Below are positions 52,279 through 62,666 of a DNA stretch of 64,000 bases, piece after piece (position 1 is the first letter of the stretch; the number at the start of each line of letters is the position of its first letter). The notes beneath the pieces were generated by a model. It saw only the letters and a list, made by a program, of their open reading frames with translations. It was not told where the DNA came from and made no database searches. This DNA is from Synechococcus sp. MIT S9220. GTDB taxonomy: Bacteria; Cyanobacteriota; Cyanobacteriia; PCC-6307; Cyanobiaceae. The stretch lies in assembly GCF_014304815.1 (NCBI RefSeq), contig NZ_CP047958.1:1054001-1118000 (forward strand), written 5' to 3'. The position numbers were made by a program, and so were the translations under genes.

Positions 52279-53667
52279 TCAGTCGAGCTCACTGGCCAGA
52301 ACCGAGCTGAGTGCTTGTTCGACTTTGGCTTGAAACAGCTTTGTGTCCACGCGTAGAAGCAGCAGACCTGCGGCTAGAAGACCGACAGCCTGAACAACAA
52401 ACACTCCGGCGTAAGCCTCAAAGCTGTTTTGTGATCCAGTGAGTTCTCCGAACAGGCTAAGCAGCGCTCCGCCGCTAATCGTGGCGAGCCCTCGCGCATA
52501 GGCCTGGGCAAGCCCCCAGACACCGATGAAAGTTCCCGCCATCAGTGGCGAGGTCAGACCGAGCATCAACGTGAGGCTTGCATTGGTGCTAATCCCAGCT
52601 CCAACTCCGAACAGAAACAATGCCGCTCGGAATAGTGGAGTTGAGGCCAGCAACCCCGCGACGACCATCATCAGTACAAACAGCGCTGAGAGCACTCCAC
52701 CGGTTAGTGCTGTCCGTTGGGCTCCAAGGCGTGGAGTGATCAGGAACCCTGTTGCAGCAATGCCCAGCAATGTTCCGATGCCCCAGACGGCATTGAGCCG
52801 AGTTGTTGTACAAAGGTCCATGGCGAAAACGGCTCCGCCGTAGGGCTCCAGGACAGCTTCCTGGAGAAACAACGCGAAGGTAAACAGGGACAGAACAGCA
52901 AAGAAATATCCCACCTGTGGAGATCCTTTCAGCACTGTCCATGCGCCACTTAGAGACATTTCCTGAGTGGCTGCTAGTCGTGACTGGTGTCTGCCGATGT
53001 CAGGCTTCAGGCGTGGCTCTACCCCTGCGATTGAAGCCACGACAAGCATGAAGATCACCAGCGGAGCCACCGTGATCAACCGTTCCACTCCGGAGATCAG
53101 ATTGCTCAACTCGGCTGTGGCGCATGAGGAGCCAAGAAACGAACTCAGCAGAATCGCTCCCGCCACGATCCCCACCATCAGCATCGACCACACGATGGAG
53201 ACCAGAGCAGGTCGCTGTTTTTCAGTGCTCACATCAACCAGCAGCGCTGCAAACGGCGTGGAGCTGGCTGCAATGGCCAAGCCGTAGAGCACAAACACCA
53301 GAGCCAGGATCAATCCTCTCCAGATCACATCGGCCTGACTTCCGGATTGGGATGCTGCCGCGAGCCAGAGAACGGTGTGGCCTGCAATCCATGTCAGGAC
53401 GCAGAACGCCGCTGCACCGCCAACAATGAAAGGAGTGCGCCGCAATTGCTTCCAGCGGCAGCGATCCGATTGCTGTCCGAACCAGATTCTTGAAAAGGCA
53501 ACCAGCTGTTGACAGCCCAGAGCCAGGGCGGTCAAGGCGGCAGGCACCTCAAATTCATCGATCAGCAGCCTGTTGAAGATGCCAAGGGTCAGAACCGAGA
53601 GAGCGCCAAGACAAGCCTGAAACAGGCCCAGGCGCAGTGCAAGGACGATGAACCGTGCTGATCCCAC
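52279..53667 (-). CDS. BCD/PucC-family MFS carrier
   Basis: 462 residues, twelve membrane helices, major facilitator fold of the PucC/LhaA group, whose members help assemble light-harvesting and chlorophyll proteins and are related to chlorophyll carriers. Start LALRLGLFQACLGALSVLTLGIFNRLLIDE is the family signature; FSRIWFGQQSDRCRWKQLRR is the loop between helices 2 and 3. In cyanobacteria usually named BCD family MFS transporter. Thylakoid or inner membrane. Confidence 0.85.
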   Translation of the reverse strand: MGSARFIVLALRLGLFQACLGALSVLTLGIFNRLLIDEFEVPAALTALALGCQQLVAFSRIWFGQQSDRCRWKQLRRTPFIVGGAAAFCVLTWIAGHTVLWLAAASQSGSQADVIWRGLILALVFVLYGLAIAASSTPFAALLVDVSTEKQRPALVSIVWSMLMVGIVAGAILLSSFLGSSCATAELSNLISGVERLITVAPLVIFMLVVASIAGVEPRLKPDIGRHQSRLAATQEMSLSGAWTVLKGSPQVGYFFAVLSLFTFALFLQEAVLEPYGGAVFAMDLCTTTRLNAVWGIGTLLGIAATGFLITPRLGAQRTALTGGVLSALFVLMMVVAGLLASTPLFRAALFLFGVGAGISTNASLTLMLGLTSPLMAGTFIGVWGLAQAYARGLATISGGALLSLFGELTGSQNSFEAYAGVFVVQAVGLLAAGLLLLRVDTKLFQAKVEQALSSVLASELD

Positions 53668-53704
53668 GGATTGCAGAAGCGATTCGCTGACCTTAGGTGG
53701 GGCT

Positions 53705-54001
53705 TCAGCAGCGTTCGACTGGAGCCATCGTCAACCCTTCCGAACCAAGCTGTTGGTGATACAGCTCAGCCTGTTCAAGGGGACCACACCAGACCTCGGC
53801 ACGTCCTTCTCCGTCGATGCGTCTGGCCAGAGCCCAGGCCCGATCAGCATTCATGCCGGGAAGGATCTTGCACAGGCACTCCACCACATGCTCAAACGTG
53901 TTGACGTCATCGTCGAGCACGATCACTCGGGCTTGTGGGTAGCGCTGCGTTGTCCCCTGGCGTTCAAGAACCGTTGCTGCACCGGGTGATGACGAAGTCA
54001 T
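53705..54001 (-). CDS. clpS: ClpS adaptor
   Basis: 98 residues; adaptor that brings N-degron substrates to ClpC/ClpAP. RVIVLDDDVNTFEHVVECLCKIL is the family core (usual V-L-N/D-D-x-x-N/T region), and RAWALARRIDGEGRAEVWCG closes the substrate pocket. Divergent from petN. clpP and ftsH follow within 6 kb. Confidence 0.92.
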   Translation of the reverse strand: MTSSSPGAATVLERQGTTQRYPQARVIVLDDDVNTFEHVVECLCKILPGMNADRAWALARRIDGEGRAEVWCGPLEQAELYHQQLGSEGLTMAPVERC

Positions 54002-54073
54002 GATGTCTCGTGAACAGACGGGATGAATCCGCAGGGAAGCTTAGTTACACTGCCGTCAACCAAGAGATCCACA

Positions 54074-54175
54074 ATGCTTTTCACCCTGGGCTGGGCTTCT
54101 CTCGCAGCTGTGTTCAGCTTTTCGATCGCCATGGTGGTGTGGGGTCGTAACGGTGACGGCTCCATTAATTTCTGA
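54074..54175 (+). CDS. petN: Cytochrome b6f complex subunit PetN
   Basis: 33 residues: [20 protein letters not shown] then [13 protein letters not shown]. One membrane helix; identical in pattern to plastid and cyanobacterial PetN, subunit VIII of cytochrome b6f. Too short for automatic calls. Divergent from clpS, which is a common cyanobacterial neighbour. Confidence 0.95.
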   Translation: MLFTLGWASLAAVFSFSIAMVVWGRNGDGSINF

Positions 54176-54176
54176 C

Positions 54177-54311
54177 GTGTACGAGACTCTCCAGTCTCCC
54201 CTGGTCAACCAAGGACTCGCTGTTACAGCTGTAGCACTGCTGGTCTTTGTTAGCGGATCTGTGATTTATCTATCCACCATTGAGTGGAGAGATCGGCGTC
54301 GGCGCCGGTGA
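54177..54311 (+). CDS. 44-residue membrane mini-protein after petN
   Basis: GTG frame starting 1 bp after the petN stop: MYETLQSPLVNQGLAVTAVA, LLVFVSGSVIYLSTIEWRDR, RRRR. One membrane helix with a strongly basic end, thus cytosol/stroma-side C-terminus. Could be a partner of PetN in the same transcript. A DUF3352 gene starts 5 bp after its stop. Not recognised. Confidence 0.5.
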   Translation: MYETLQSPLVNQGLAVTAVALLVFVSGSVIYLSTIEWRDRRRRR

Positions 54312-54315
54312 CAAA

Positions 54316-55764
54316 GTGTTTGATGCTGCTCTCTTGAGTCAGAGGTGGGAGTGTTGTCGCAACCAGCTGTTGCGTTCAACAGCCACACTCGTCGGAATCT
54401 CGCTGCTCGTGGGATCTGGTTTGATCGGGTTGCGGCTGTCGACCAGTCGACTGCACTGGGCCGACAACAGTTCAGCGTCCTCCTTGGCTCAATTGTCCGG
54501 GGCGCTCACTCTTGTTCAGAGTTTCCGCGGCGACCCGAATCGAGCCGTTCCGTCGCTCTGGGCTAAGCGTTTGGGTGTCCAGCCAGCCAGGAATCTTTGG
54601 CGACGTTACGGCCGTGCCATGTGGTGGCAGGGATGGGCACAGGACGGTGGTGCCTATCTGATTCTTGCGTCTTCCACGTTTCCTCCGGAGCTTCAGGGGC
54701 TGCAACGCCAGCGCGTGGGCTCGCTGCAGGTCCTTGCCTCCGATGCATTGCACCGCCAGCAGTTGCTGCAACGCTTGAAAACCAACCAGGTCTCAACGAC
54801 CAGCGTGCAGGCCGACAGCCTTTGGGCTTCTTGTCTTCATGCGCTGTCAGAGGCGCCAGGGGTGATCTGGAACGCTGATGCCCTCGCAACACTCAGCGGA
54901 ACGCTTGCGCCTCTTCTTCAGCAGGGTCGTGAAGGTTGTGTTCAGCTTCGCCTTCAGGCCAATCAACTTCTCTGGGAGGGGGTGATCGGTCGTCGACCGT
55001 TGAGTTCGCTCACCATGCGGAGCTCCTTATCGTCCTCAGGCTTGATCCAAGCCTCATCCACTGATTTGAGCTCCACCGATACAGCATCCAGTGAGCTCAC
55101 ATTGCTTCAGGTTGATGGCGATCGTGTGGATCTGATTTTGGGAACGCTGCTGTCGCGTCAGATCATTCAGGCTCCACTTGAGGAGCATTACGGAATCAAT
55201 GGCGCGATGCGCAGCAAAATCGCTGACCTTCCGTTCTCCTTGAGGCTTCAGAGCCGGGCGAGCGGTGCTTACAAGGCTGGTTTACAGGTTCAATTGCCCT
55301 TGACCGGGAGTGCGCAGCAATGGGCACCGATTCTTAAAGCAGTGTCGGAACGCCTCGACTCCAGGGGGTTCCAGAAGCTTCAGGACGATCGGGTGTCATC
55401 AGAGCGTGAAGCTCCCATCCTTTGGCAGCGACGTGATGAACCCGATCCGACCATCGTCGGTGGCTGGCTGATCATCCAAGGTCAGAAAGTACCTGTCTTG
55501 AGCATCGGATTTGGAACTGAACCTGCTGCTCAGCCCTTCCTTTCAAAACAGATGCCGCAAAACCGTTTGTCGCTCAGAGTTCAAGGCGACCCGCAGCGTC
55601 TAACCCAGATTGGTCTGCTTGAGGGACTCTGGCCTAAGCCTGTGCAGAGAGCATCGAACCTGAATTTAGAAGTCAAGCCACTCAAGATCTCAGCTAGTAG
55701 CCAGCTCGCCAGACAGTCGTGGTGGAGAGTCAGTGGAAGCCTGACGCTCACACCAGACTCCTAA
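54316..55764 (+). CDS. DUF3352 protein
   Basis: About 482 residues with an N-terminal membrane helix (ATLVGISLLVGSGLIGLRL) and a large extracytoplasmic part of repeating, beta-strand-like segments (GRAMWWQGWAQDGGAYLILA, SLRLQSRASGAYKAGLQVQL, LSIGFGTEPAAQPFLSKQMP). Fits the cyanobacterial DUF3352 family, a lipoprotein- or envelope-linked protein of unknown role. GTG start at 54316 avoids overlap with the mini-gene; a TTG at 54280 is also in frame. Ends against thf1. Confidence 0.75.
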   Translation: MFDAALLSQRWECCRNQLLRSTATLVGISLLVGSGLIGLRLSTSRLHWADNSSASSLAQLSGALTLVQSFRGDPNRAVPSLWAKRLGVQPARNLWRRYGRAMWWQGWAQDGGAYLILASSTFPPELQGLQRQRVGSLQVLASDALHRQQLLQRLKTNQVSTTSVQADSLWASCLHALSEAPGVIWNADALATLSGTLAPLLQQGREGCVQLRLQANQLLWEGVIGRRPLSSLTMRSSLSSSGLIQASSTDLSSTDTASSELTLLQVDGDRVDLILGTLLSRQIIQAPLEEHYGINGAMRSKIADLPFSLRLQSRASGAYKAGLQVQLPLTGSAQQWAPILKAVSERLDSRGFQKLQDDRVSSEREAPILWQRRDEPDPTIVGGWLIIQGQKVPVLSIGFGTEPAAQPFLSKQMPQNRLSLRVQGDPQRLTQIGLLEGLWPKPVQRASNLNLEVKPLKISASSQLARQSWWRVSGSLTLTPDS

Positions 55765-56441
55765 TTCTTGGCAGCTTTTTCAGCCTTCTGTCGCTCACGC
55801 TTGCGTCGTTCAGAAGCAAGCGTTTCCTCCATGAGCTCAACGGCCTGAACCATCTTTTCGAGGTTGCTGCGATAGAGCCCCAAATCCTTCTCCAGTCGGG
55901 GGCGAGATAATCCGATCTCCTCACCGATGGCGTGAACGGTATTGCTCAGTTCCTCTGGATCATCACTTTTGTTTCCCTGAGCTTCGGAGAGCAGGCTGAA
56001 TAATCCAACGGCAACCAGACGTGAGTAGTGGAATTCATCTCCGGTCACTGCTGAAAGTCCACTTGCCAGTGGTTCTGGCGCACCTTTCCCCTTTGATTTC
56101 AACCAGGCCTGGACATCGTCAACGGTGTGTCCCTTGACGGCCTTGCTGCTCCCTTGCGCGAGAGCCTTGATTTCATCGCCGTCAAACCCATTGCAGCTGC
56201 AGAGAGCCGCAAACATTGGGTCGAGTTGTGTTTCCGGGCGATATCCCTTCGTGAAGGCCTGGAAGACCTGACACAGGCCAACGGCGAACAACGCATTCAT
56301 CCGGAAGTGAGTTTGATGACTCAGCAGGTGTAGTTCCACCAGAAGCTCATCGGCTGTTCGTCGATACAGCGAAGGAATGACGTAAGGGAAAGCTGTGTGA
56401 AAGGCTTTCTTGCTGTCAGCGATCGTCTGGGACCCAGTCAA
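55761..56441 (-). CDS. thf1: Thf1/Psb29
   Basis: 226 residues; needed for photosystem II repair and, through FtsH, for thylakoid biogenesis. Start TTG is forced because TAG lies three codons upstream. [31 protein letters not shown] is the conserved N-terminus; C-terminal Lys/Arg-Glu coiled coil. Overlaps DUF3352 convergently by 4 bp; clpP diverges 80 bp away and ftsH, its known partner, lies downstream. Confidence 0.93.
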   Translation of the reverse strand: MTGSQTIADSKKAFHTAFPYVIPSLYRRTADELLVELHLLSHQTHFRMNALFAVGLCQVFQAFTKGYRPETQLDPMFAALCSCNGFDGDEIKALAQGSSKAVKGHTVDDVQAWLKSKGKGAPEPLASGLSAVTGDEFHYSRLVAVGLFSLLSEAQGNKSDDPEELSNTVHAIGEEIGLSRPRLEKDLGLYRSNLEKMVQAVELMEETLASERRKRERQKAEKAAKN

Positions 56442-56522
56442 GCTCTTCTAAGGCTGTCTTTAAGGCAAGACCATAGCGCTGCTGTTGCCGCCGTTAAGAT
56501 TCAGCAAGTCAGCAGGCCCAAC

Positions 56523-57113
56523 ATGATCCCCATCGTCATTGAGGAATCCGGACGCGGGGAAAGGGCGTTTGATATTTATTCGCGCTTGCTGCGCGAGCGA
56601 ATCATCTTTCTTGGTGAAGCTGTTACCAGCGAGTCAGCAAACAGGATCGTTGCTCAGTTGCTGTTCCTCGAAGCAGAGGACCCCGAAAAGGACATCTACC
56701 TGTACATCAATTCACCGGGAGGTTCTGTCTACGACGGTCTCGGTATCTTTGACACCATGCAGCACGTCAAGCCCGATGTACAGACGGTTTGTGTCGGCCT
56801 TGCTGCAAGCATGGGTGCTTTTCTCCTTTGTGCGGGTGCCAAAGGGAAACGAAGCAGTCTTCAGCATTCTCGAATCATGATTCACCAGCCCCTTGGTGGT
56901 GCAAGGGGTCAGGCCAGCGATATTCGTATTCAGGCCGACGAAATCCTGTTCTTGAAGGATCGTTTGAACAAGGAACTTGCTGACAGAACCAGTCAGCCTC
57001 TCGACAAGATTCAGGCCGACACTGACCGCGATTTCTTTATGTCCCCATCTGAAGCGAAGGACTATGGATTGATCGATAGCGTGATCGATAAGAGGCCCGT
57101 TCATTCAGTGTGA
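56523..57113 (+). CDS. clpP: ClpP protease subunit
   Basis: 196 residues. Serine nucleophile in GLAASMGAF (Ser96), His in IMIHQPLGG (His121), Asp in [10 protein letters not shown]. Complete catalytic triad, so a true ClpP rather than inactive ClpR. Starts [20 protein letters not shown], the propeptide-free form. Likely forms a protease with ClpC/ClpX and ClpS in the cytosol. Confidence 0.95.
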   Translation: MIPIVIEESGRGERAFDIYSRLLRERIIFLGEAVTSESANRIVAQLLFLEAEDPEKDIYLYINSPGGSVYDGLGIFDTMQHVKPDVQTVCVGLAASMGAFLLCAGAKGKRSSLQHSRIMIHQPLGGARGQASDIRIQADEILFLKDRLNKELADRTSQPLDKIQADTDRDFFMSPSEAKDYGLIDSVIDKRPVHSV

Positions 57114-57135
57114 CTCTTGTGGTTTCCAACTGAAT

Positions 57136-57161
57136 AAAAAACTCCCTTGCGGGGGTTTTTT
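57136..57161 (+). terminator. Intrinsic terminator of clpP
   Basis: Stem CTCCC/GGGGG with a TTGC loop, extended by A:T pairs, followed by a T-run. The A-tract on the other side would let it work in both directions. Confidence 0.85.
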
Positions 57162-57203
57162 ATTGCCTAATTTTTGAGAGGCTACGAAGTGAATCCAATA
57201 AAA

Positions 57204-57229
57204 ATCCAGGTTCATTTCTGAACCTGGAT
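57204..57229 (-). terminator. Intrinsic terminator of ftsH
   Basis: Perfect 10-bp stem ATCCAGGTTC with a six-base loop. On the minus strand it is followed by TTTTTA, which fits the end of ftsH about 25 bp upstream. Confidence 0.85.
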
Positions 57230-57252
57230 CAAAATATATTGACTAAAAAGAA

Positions 57253-59166
57253 TTAGTTCAGGATCGGAGAGAAGCGTTCTTTCTCTGGGATTGAGGTGTA
57301 ATTAGCGAGAACTTCGCGAAACTCATCACCATCCATGGTCTCTTTTTCAATCAGCAATTCAACGAGTCGATCCATCGCTTCGCGCTGACCCTGAACAAGA
57401 CTCAGGGTTTCTTCGTAGCACTGCATCACGATGCCGCGAACCTGTTCATCGATTTGCTTTGACGTGCCTTCAGAGGTGTCGCTACGCGTCATCAGATCTC
57501 TGCCGATGAACACTTCCTGGCTTCCTCCTTCGGTGGACATCTGACCTAGACCGCTCATTCCATAACGCGTCACCATTTGGCGAGCGATTGAAGCAACCAT
57601 CTGGATGTCTCCGCCAGCACCCGTGGTGACTTCGGCATATCCGAACACCACGTCTTCAGCAGCTCGACCTCCAAGGGCTCCCATGATCCGTGCTTTGAGC
57701 TGAGAACGGGAGACGAGCATCTGCTCTTCATCAGGAGAGAACCAGGTCAGTCCCTGTGCTTGTCCTCTCGGAATCAGGGTGACTTTCTGGACTGGATCGT
57801 GGTCCTTCACGAGGCTGCCGACCAGAGCGTGTCCAACCTCGTGATAAGCGATCAGACGCTTGCTGCGTCCGTCGGTCAGCGGGTGACCTTCCAATCCCGC
57901 GATGATGCGGTCAACGGCATCATCAATTTCAGCAAGGCTGATGGTTTCCTTGCGGCGACGGGCCGTAAGGATCGCCGCTTCGTTCAGAAGGTTGGCCAGG
58001 TCTGCACCCGTGAAACCAGGAGTCCTGCGGGCAATGCTTTCAAGAGATAGGTCTTCAGCGAGTTTCTTATTGCGTGAATGAACCTTGAGAATGGACAAAC
58101 GACCCTTGATGTCAGGGGCGTCGACGGTGACCTGACGGTCGAAACGGCCAGGACGCATCAACGCTGAGTCGAGCACATCAGGGCGGTTGGTTGCCGCGAT
58201 GATGATGATTCCGCTGTTTCCTTCGAAACCATCCATCTCTGTGAGCAGCTGGTTCAGTGTTTGCTCACGTTCATCGTTTCCACCACCGATACCAGCACCA
58301 CGCTGACGTCCCACCGCATCGATCTCGTCGATGAAGATCAGACATGGACTGTTCTCTTTGGCGCGCTTGAACAGATCTCGAACTCTGCTGGCTCCAACAC
58401 CAACAAACATCTCCACGAATTCAGAGCCTGACAGAGAGAAGAAGGGAACACCTGCCTCGCCAGCAATGGCCTTCGCAAGCAATGTTTTACCTGTGCCAGG
58501 AGGGCCCACCAACAAAACACCTTTGGGGATCTGAGCTCCAACGGACGTGAACTTTTCAGGCTGCTTCAGGAATGTCACCACCTCTTCAAGATCTTGCTTG
58601 GCTTCGTTGACGCCTGCGACGTCGTCGAACATCACGCCTGTTTCAGCTTCCATCGCAAAGCGGGCTTTGGTTTTCCCGAATTGCATGGCCTGGCCAGGGC
58701 CACCAGGCATGTTGTTGCCGCGACGTGCCAAGAAAATCAGGGAACCGATTAGCAGCAATGGGAACAGCAGGTTGCCGAGGATGCCAAGAGCAGGGGGTGC
58801 CGTCTTCGGTGGATGAACGTCGAAGCTGATGCCCTCAGCCTTGAGGGTGTTGATCAACTCCGGTGCCAAACCAGGGAGGTCAACTCGCAGACGCTGAACA
58901 CGGTTATCCAGATCCGGATCAACCGCCTCAACCACCGCATCACGACCACCGTCATAAATGTCGACGGATGTGACGCGCCCGGCTTCCACGTAATCGAGGA
59001 AGCGGCCATAGCTCATCCTGGCAACTGCAGTGTTGCGTGGAGCCTCAGTTGGGCCACCTGGCTTCAGGTTGCTCAGCGCTCCGCTGCCGAGGAATTGCAA
59101 TGCCAGCAGCAGAGCAACAGTGATGGGAAGTCCCCAGAGAAGGATCTGCCGCCAGCGCTGATTCAT
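57253..59166 (-). CDS. ftsH: FtsH membrane AAA+ protease
   Basis: 637 residues. Two membrane helices (~9-28, ~129-147) with a lumenal domain, Walker A GPPGTGKT at 221-228, Walker [12 protein letters not shown], second region of homology with Arg fingers, and zinc site HEVGHA near residue 440. Degrades damaged D1 in photosystem II repair. One of four cyanobacterial FtsH proteins; which is not decided. Thf1, known to stabilise FtsH, is nearby. A good terminator follows. Confidence 0.96.
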   Translation of the reverse strand: MNQRWRQILLWGLPITVALLLALQFLGSGALSNLKPGGPTEAPRNTAVARMSYGRFLDYVEAGRVTSVDIYDGGRDAVVEAVDPDLDNRVQRLRVDLPGLAPELINTLKAEGISFDVHPPKTAPPALGILGNLLFPLLLIGSLIFLARRGNNMPGGPGQAMQFGKTKARFAMEAETGVMFDDVAGVNEAKQDLEEVVTFLKQPEKFTSVGAQIPKGVLLVGPPGTGKTLLAKAIAGEAGVPFFSLSGSEFVEMFVGVGASRVRDLFKRAKENSPCLIFIDEIDAVGRQRGAGIGGGNDEREQTLNQLLTEMDGFEGNSGIIIIAATNRPDVLDSALMRPGRFDRQVTVDAPDIKGRLSILKVHSRNKKLAEDLSLESIARRTPGFTGADLANLLNEAAILTARRRKETISLAEIDDAVDRIIAGLEGHPLTDGRSKRLIAYHEVGHALVGSLVKDHDPVQKVTLIPRGQAQGLTWFSPDEEQMLVSRSQLKARIMGALGGRAAEDVVFGYAEVTTGAGGDIQMVASIARQMVTRYGMSGLGQMSTEGGSQEVFIGRDLMTRSDTSEGTSKQIDEQVRGIVMQCYEETLSLVQGQREAMDRLVELLIEKETMDGDEFREVLANYTSIPEKERFSPILN

Positions 59167-59228
59167 GGCATTGATGAAGATCCGATGATCGTAAGAGCTT
59201 CGGGTTACAAACTGTGCAGTTGTTCTAC

Positions 59229-60458
59229 CTAAAGACTGCGTAAAGCCGTAATCGGATCAAGTCGAGCTGCACGTCGTGCAGGCACAACACCGAAAAACAG
59301 TCCAATCGAACCTGAAAGACCAACTGTCAGAAGCACTGTTGGCACACCGATGGCTGCGGGAAGCGGGGTGAGCACGGCCACCGCTGCGATTGCCCCGTAA
59401 CCGGCTGCCGTTCCAATGACCCCTCCCAGGCTGGAGAGCACCAGAGATTCGACCAGAAACTGACGCAGAACATCCGAGCTGCGTGCACCGAGTGCTTTGC
59501 GCAGGCCGATTTCCTCGGTTCTCTCGCTCACGGAGACCAACATGATGTTCATGATGCCGATCCCGCCGACGAGCAGCGAAACCCCTCCGATGGCGCCAAG
59601 CATCAAGGTCAGTCCACCGGTGATGGTGCCAACAATTGTCAGTGCGTCCTGCTGAGAGCGAACGGCGAAATCGTCATCCCGAAGAATGCGATGCCTTTGA
59701 CGCAGAAGATTAGAGATCTGGAATTTTGCCGCGCTTGTGCTGTTCTCATCCCTGGCCTCTGCACTGATGAAACTGAGGCTGACTCCATAGGTTGGGTCGC
59801 GGCCTGTCAGGCGGCTGACCATGGTGCTGATGGGGATGTAAGCGTTTTCATCCTGATTGGACCCGAACACAGCTCCTTTCGGCGCCATCACACCGATCAC
59901 ACTGAAGCTCTGATCACGGATGCGCAGAGAGCTACCGATGGCTCCGCCGCCTGGAAAAAGCTTGTCGCGCAGATCAGGACCAATGACCACCACGGTTCGT
60001 GCTGCCTGGACGTCCTGGTTGCTAATAAAACGTCCCCGGCCCACTTCAAAACTTCTGACAGGCAGGAACTCCGGCGTTACACCGAAAATGGCGGCAGTAC
60101 TGCTTCTCGCCCCTGACTGCACCACCTCGTTGGCATTGATCTGAGGAGCCACTCGCTTGACGCTAGGGACCTGTTGAGCAATGGCCTGAGCATCCTCCAG
60201 CACCAGAGTGCGCGGGAACGCCACCCCCTGACGCCTTGTGTCGTTGCTGCCTGGAACCACGAACAGCACATTGGCTCCAAGGTTGCTCAACTGACTTTCA
60301 GCGAGATTCTGGGCACCACGCCCAACGCCAACAAGCGTGATCACGGACGCATTGCCGATCACAATCCCGAGCATGGTCAACAGGCTGCGCAACCTGTTGG
60401 CCTTCAGGGTGTTGAGGGCCATGCCGACGGTTTCGGCGATGGGCAGATTGCTCGCCAT
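59229..60458 (-). CDS. MacB/FtsX-type ABC permease
   Basis: 409 residues. N-terminal membrane helix ([21 protein letters not shown]), MacB periplasmic domain (~50-270, with [15 protein letters not shown] and [17 protein letters not shown]) and three C-terminal helices with the FtsX fold ([41 protein letters not shown]). No ATPase gene adjoins. Such proteins export peptides, lipoproteins or antibiotics; substrate unknown. Confidence 0.88.
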   Translation of the reverse strand: MASNLPIAETVGMALNTLKANRLRSLLTMLGIVIGNASVITLVGVGRGAQNLAESQLSNLGANVLFVVPGSNDTRRQGVAFPRTLVLEDAQAIAQQVPSVKRVAPQINANEVVQSGARSSTAAIFGVTPEFLPVRSFEVGRGRFISNQDVQAARTVVVIGPDLRDKLFPGGGAIGSSLRIRDQSFSVIGVMAPKGAVFGSNQDENAYIPISTMVSRLTGRDPTYGVSLSFISAEARDENSTSAAKFQISNLLRQRHRILRDDDFAVRSQQDALTIVGTITGGLTLMLGAIGGVSLLVGGIGIMNIMLVSVSERTEEIGLRKALGARSSDVLRQFLVESLVLSSLGGVIGTAAGYGAIAAVAVLTPLPAAIGVPTVLLTVGLSGSIGLFFGVVPARRAARLDPITALRSL

Positions 60459-60474
60459 GGATGAAAGCTCAGGC

Positions 60475-62259
60475 TCAGAGCATCGTGTCGAGTTTCACGG
60501 CCATGTTGCTGCCGGTTCCTCGATGAACGGCACCTTCCTTGACCAGCAGAGTGACAACCTCGCCCTCCAGCAGATCGCGGGTGGCATTGGCAATTCCTGT
60601 AATCACAGGGATACCTAGACGCTGAGCAATCACCGCTGCATGGGAGCTTTCTGCGGGTGTTTCGGTAATCACCGCTGCGGCGTCTCTAATGGCATCGAGA
60701 TAGTCAGCATTCGTGTCGGTTGCCACGAGAACCTCACCGGGTTCGAGCTTGGCGCAGTCACTGGCGCAGGTTGCGATGCGCACTTTCCCGCTGATGGATC
60801 CGCTGCCGAAGCCTGTTCCACGACCCAGTACAGCACTCACGATGCCCACCTTGATCAGATCAGTGGAGCCGCTGACACCTGCCAGCGTTCCAGCGGTTTG
60901 AACGCAGAGGTCGCCGTCCTTGAGAACGCCGAGCTCCTGTGCCACTCCCATGGCGAGCGTGAAGGTTGCGGTGGTGCTCTGCTGAGTTTCGATCAGCAAT
61001 GGGGTCACGCCCCAGACAAGCTGCAGTTTTCTGGCTACTGCCACCTCAGATGTCACAGCGAGGATCGGCGTGGAGGGCCGAAATTTGCTCACGTTGTGGG
61101 CCGTGGCACCACTTTTTGTCAGCGGCAAAATTGCTGCTGCATTCAGTTGTCTGGCAATGCTGCTGACTGCGCCACTGATGGCATTGGGAATGGTGCTTGG
61201 CAGATGCGAGTCGATCGGGCGTTGCGGATAGTCCCTTTCAATTCTTCGGGCAATCGTCGCCATTGTCTCCACCGCTTCGACGGGAAAATCTCCCACTGCA
61301 GTCTCATTGGAGAGCATCACTGCATCGGTGCCATCAAGAATGGCGTTCGCCACATCGCTGACCTCAGCGCGTGTTGGCCGAGGACTTGAGGCCATCGAAT
61401 CCAGCATCTGGGTGGCCGTGATGATCGGAATTCCCAGGCTGTTGGCCTTGTGGATCAGATCCTTCTGCAGCAGAGGCACTTCTTCGGCCGGCATTTCGAC
61501 GCCGAGATCACCTCTGGCCACCATCACGCCGTCGCACAGGGGAAGGATGGCGTCGATCTGATCAATGGCTTCAAATTTCTCGATCTTCGCGACCACTGGG
61601 GTCGAGAAGCCGTGCTTCCTGATCAGTTCACGAATTTCCTGCATATCCGAGGGATTGCGGACGAAACTCAGTGCGACCCAGTCGACTCCCTGCTGCAGGC
61701 CGAATGCCAGATCCTGTCGGTCCTTGGTGGTGAGTGCTCTCACCGACAGCTGAACATCCGGGAAATTCACTCCCTTGTTGTTGGACAACACTCCGCCAAC
61801 CGTGACAATGCAGTGAAGGGTCTGGTCAACCTCATCCACGCGGTCGACTTTCATCTCCACCCGACCATCGTCGAGAAGGATGCGACTGCCTGCTGTGACC
61901 TCCTCCGCCAGCCTGTCGTAGGTGACCGTGGCAACGGTCTGATTGCAACGAACTTGTTTGGACGTGAGAGCGAAGTGATCGCCCTTTCCAAGAGTGATGG
62001 GACCTTCCTCGAAGCGACCCAGTCGAATCTTCGGTCCTTGAAGGTCTTGGAGGATTCCGATGTGAACACCGAGCTCATGCGCCACCTGACGGATCGTGGC
62101 GACCCGGGCGGCGTGCTCGGAGTGGTCTCCGTGCGAGAAGTTCAGTCGGAATGTTGTAGCGCCTGCTTGAACCAATTCCCGAATGCGTTCGGGACTCTCG
62201 GTAGCTGGGCCGATCGTGGCGACGATCTTTGTTCTGCGTGTCAGATCGAGCTCGGCCAT
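60475..62259 (-). CDS. pyk: Pyruvate kinase with C-terminal PEP-utiliser domain
   Basis: 594 residues: catalytic barrel with TKIVATIGPA, RLNFSHGDH, AKIEKFEAIDQ, MVARGDLGVE, and allosteric region; then a ~90-residue extension with the mobile-domain pattern ITETPAESSHAAVIA, as in pyruvate phosphate dikinase. That extension marks the plastid/cyanobacterial pyk type. Last step of glycolysis. Starts ATG; the MazG gene diverges 60 bp away. Confidence 0.96.
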   Translation of the reverse strand: MAELDLTRRTKIVATIGPATESPERIRELVQAGATTFRLNFSHGDHSEHAARVATIRQVAHELGVHIGILQDLQGPKIRLGRFEEGPITLGKGDHFALTSKQVRCNQTVATVTYDRLAEEVTAGSRILLDDGRVEMKVDRVDEVDQTLHCIVTVGGVLSNNKGVNFPDVQLSVRALTTKDRQDLAFGLQQGVDWVALSFVRNPSDMQEIRELIRKHGFSTPVVAKIEKFEAIDQIDAILPLCDGVMVARGDLGVEMPAEEVPLLQKDLIHKANSLGIPIITATQMLDSMASSPRPTRAEVSDVANAILDGTDAVMLSNETAVGDFPVEAVETMATIARRIERDYPQRPIDSHLPSTIPNAISGAVSSIARQLNAAAILPLTKSGATAHNVSKFRPSTPILAVTSEVAVARKLQLVWGVTPLLIETQQSTTATFTLAMGVAQELGVLKDGDLCVQTAGTLAGVSGSTDLIKVGIVSAVLGRGTGFGSGSISGKVRIATCASDCAKLEPGEVLVATDTNADYLDAIRDAAAVITETPAESSHAAVIAQRLGIPVITGIANATRDLLEGEVVTLLVKEGAVHRGTGSNMAVKLDTML

Positions 62260-62319
62260 CCTTGGCGCCGGAAACCAGCGGAATCTACCGTCATGCCCTC
62301 AACCCTCCGCTGACCTTCC

Positions 62320-62649
62320 GTGCTCCTCAACGACTACCAACAACAATCACGCCAGACGGCCCGATACCCGGATGCCGGCAACAATCTCATTTATCCAACT
62401 CTGGGCCTGACAGGCGAGGCCGGTGAGGTCGCCGACAAAGTGAAGAAACTGATTCGGGATCGTGGGGGCGTTGTGGATGAGCGCTTCACCCAGGATGTGG
62501 CCCTGGAACTGGGGGATGTGCTCTGGTACGTGGCGCAACTGGCCACAGAACTTGGTCTCAGCCTTGAGGAGGTGGCGTCAGCCAACCTCAGCAAACTTAA
62601 AAGCAGGTCTCAACGTGGAACGCTCCAAGGAGAGGGTGATCACCGCTGA
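62320..62649 (+). CDS. MazG-like nucleotide pyrophosphohydrolase
   Basis: 109 residues, GTG start. Helical EExxE/ExxD metal site: LGLTGEAGEVADKVKKLIRD and ALELGDVLWYVAQLATELG. Small, single-domain MazG; hydrolyses nucleoside triphosphates, perhaps house-cleaning or affecting ppGpp pools. Convergent with YggT. Confidence 0.88.
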   Translation: MLLNDYQQQSRQTARYPDAGNNLIYPTLGLTGEAGEVADKVKKLIRDRGGVVDERFTQDVALELGDVLWYVAQLATELGLSLEEVASANLSKLKSRSQRGTLQGEGDHR

Positions 62650-62666
62650 GACGCAATGATTGGTGC

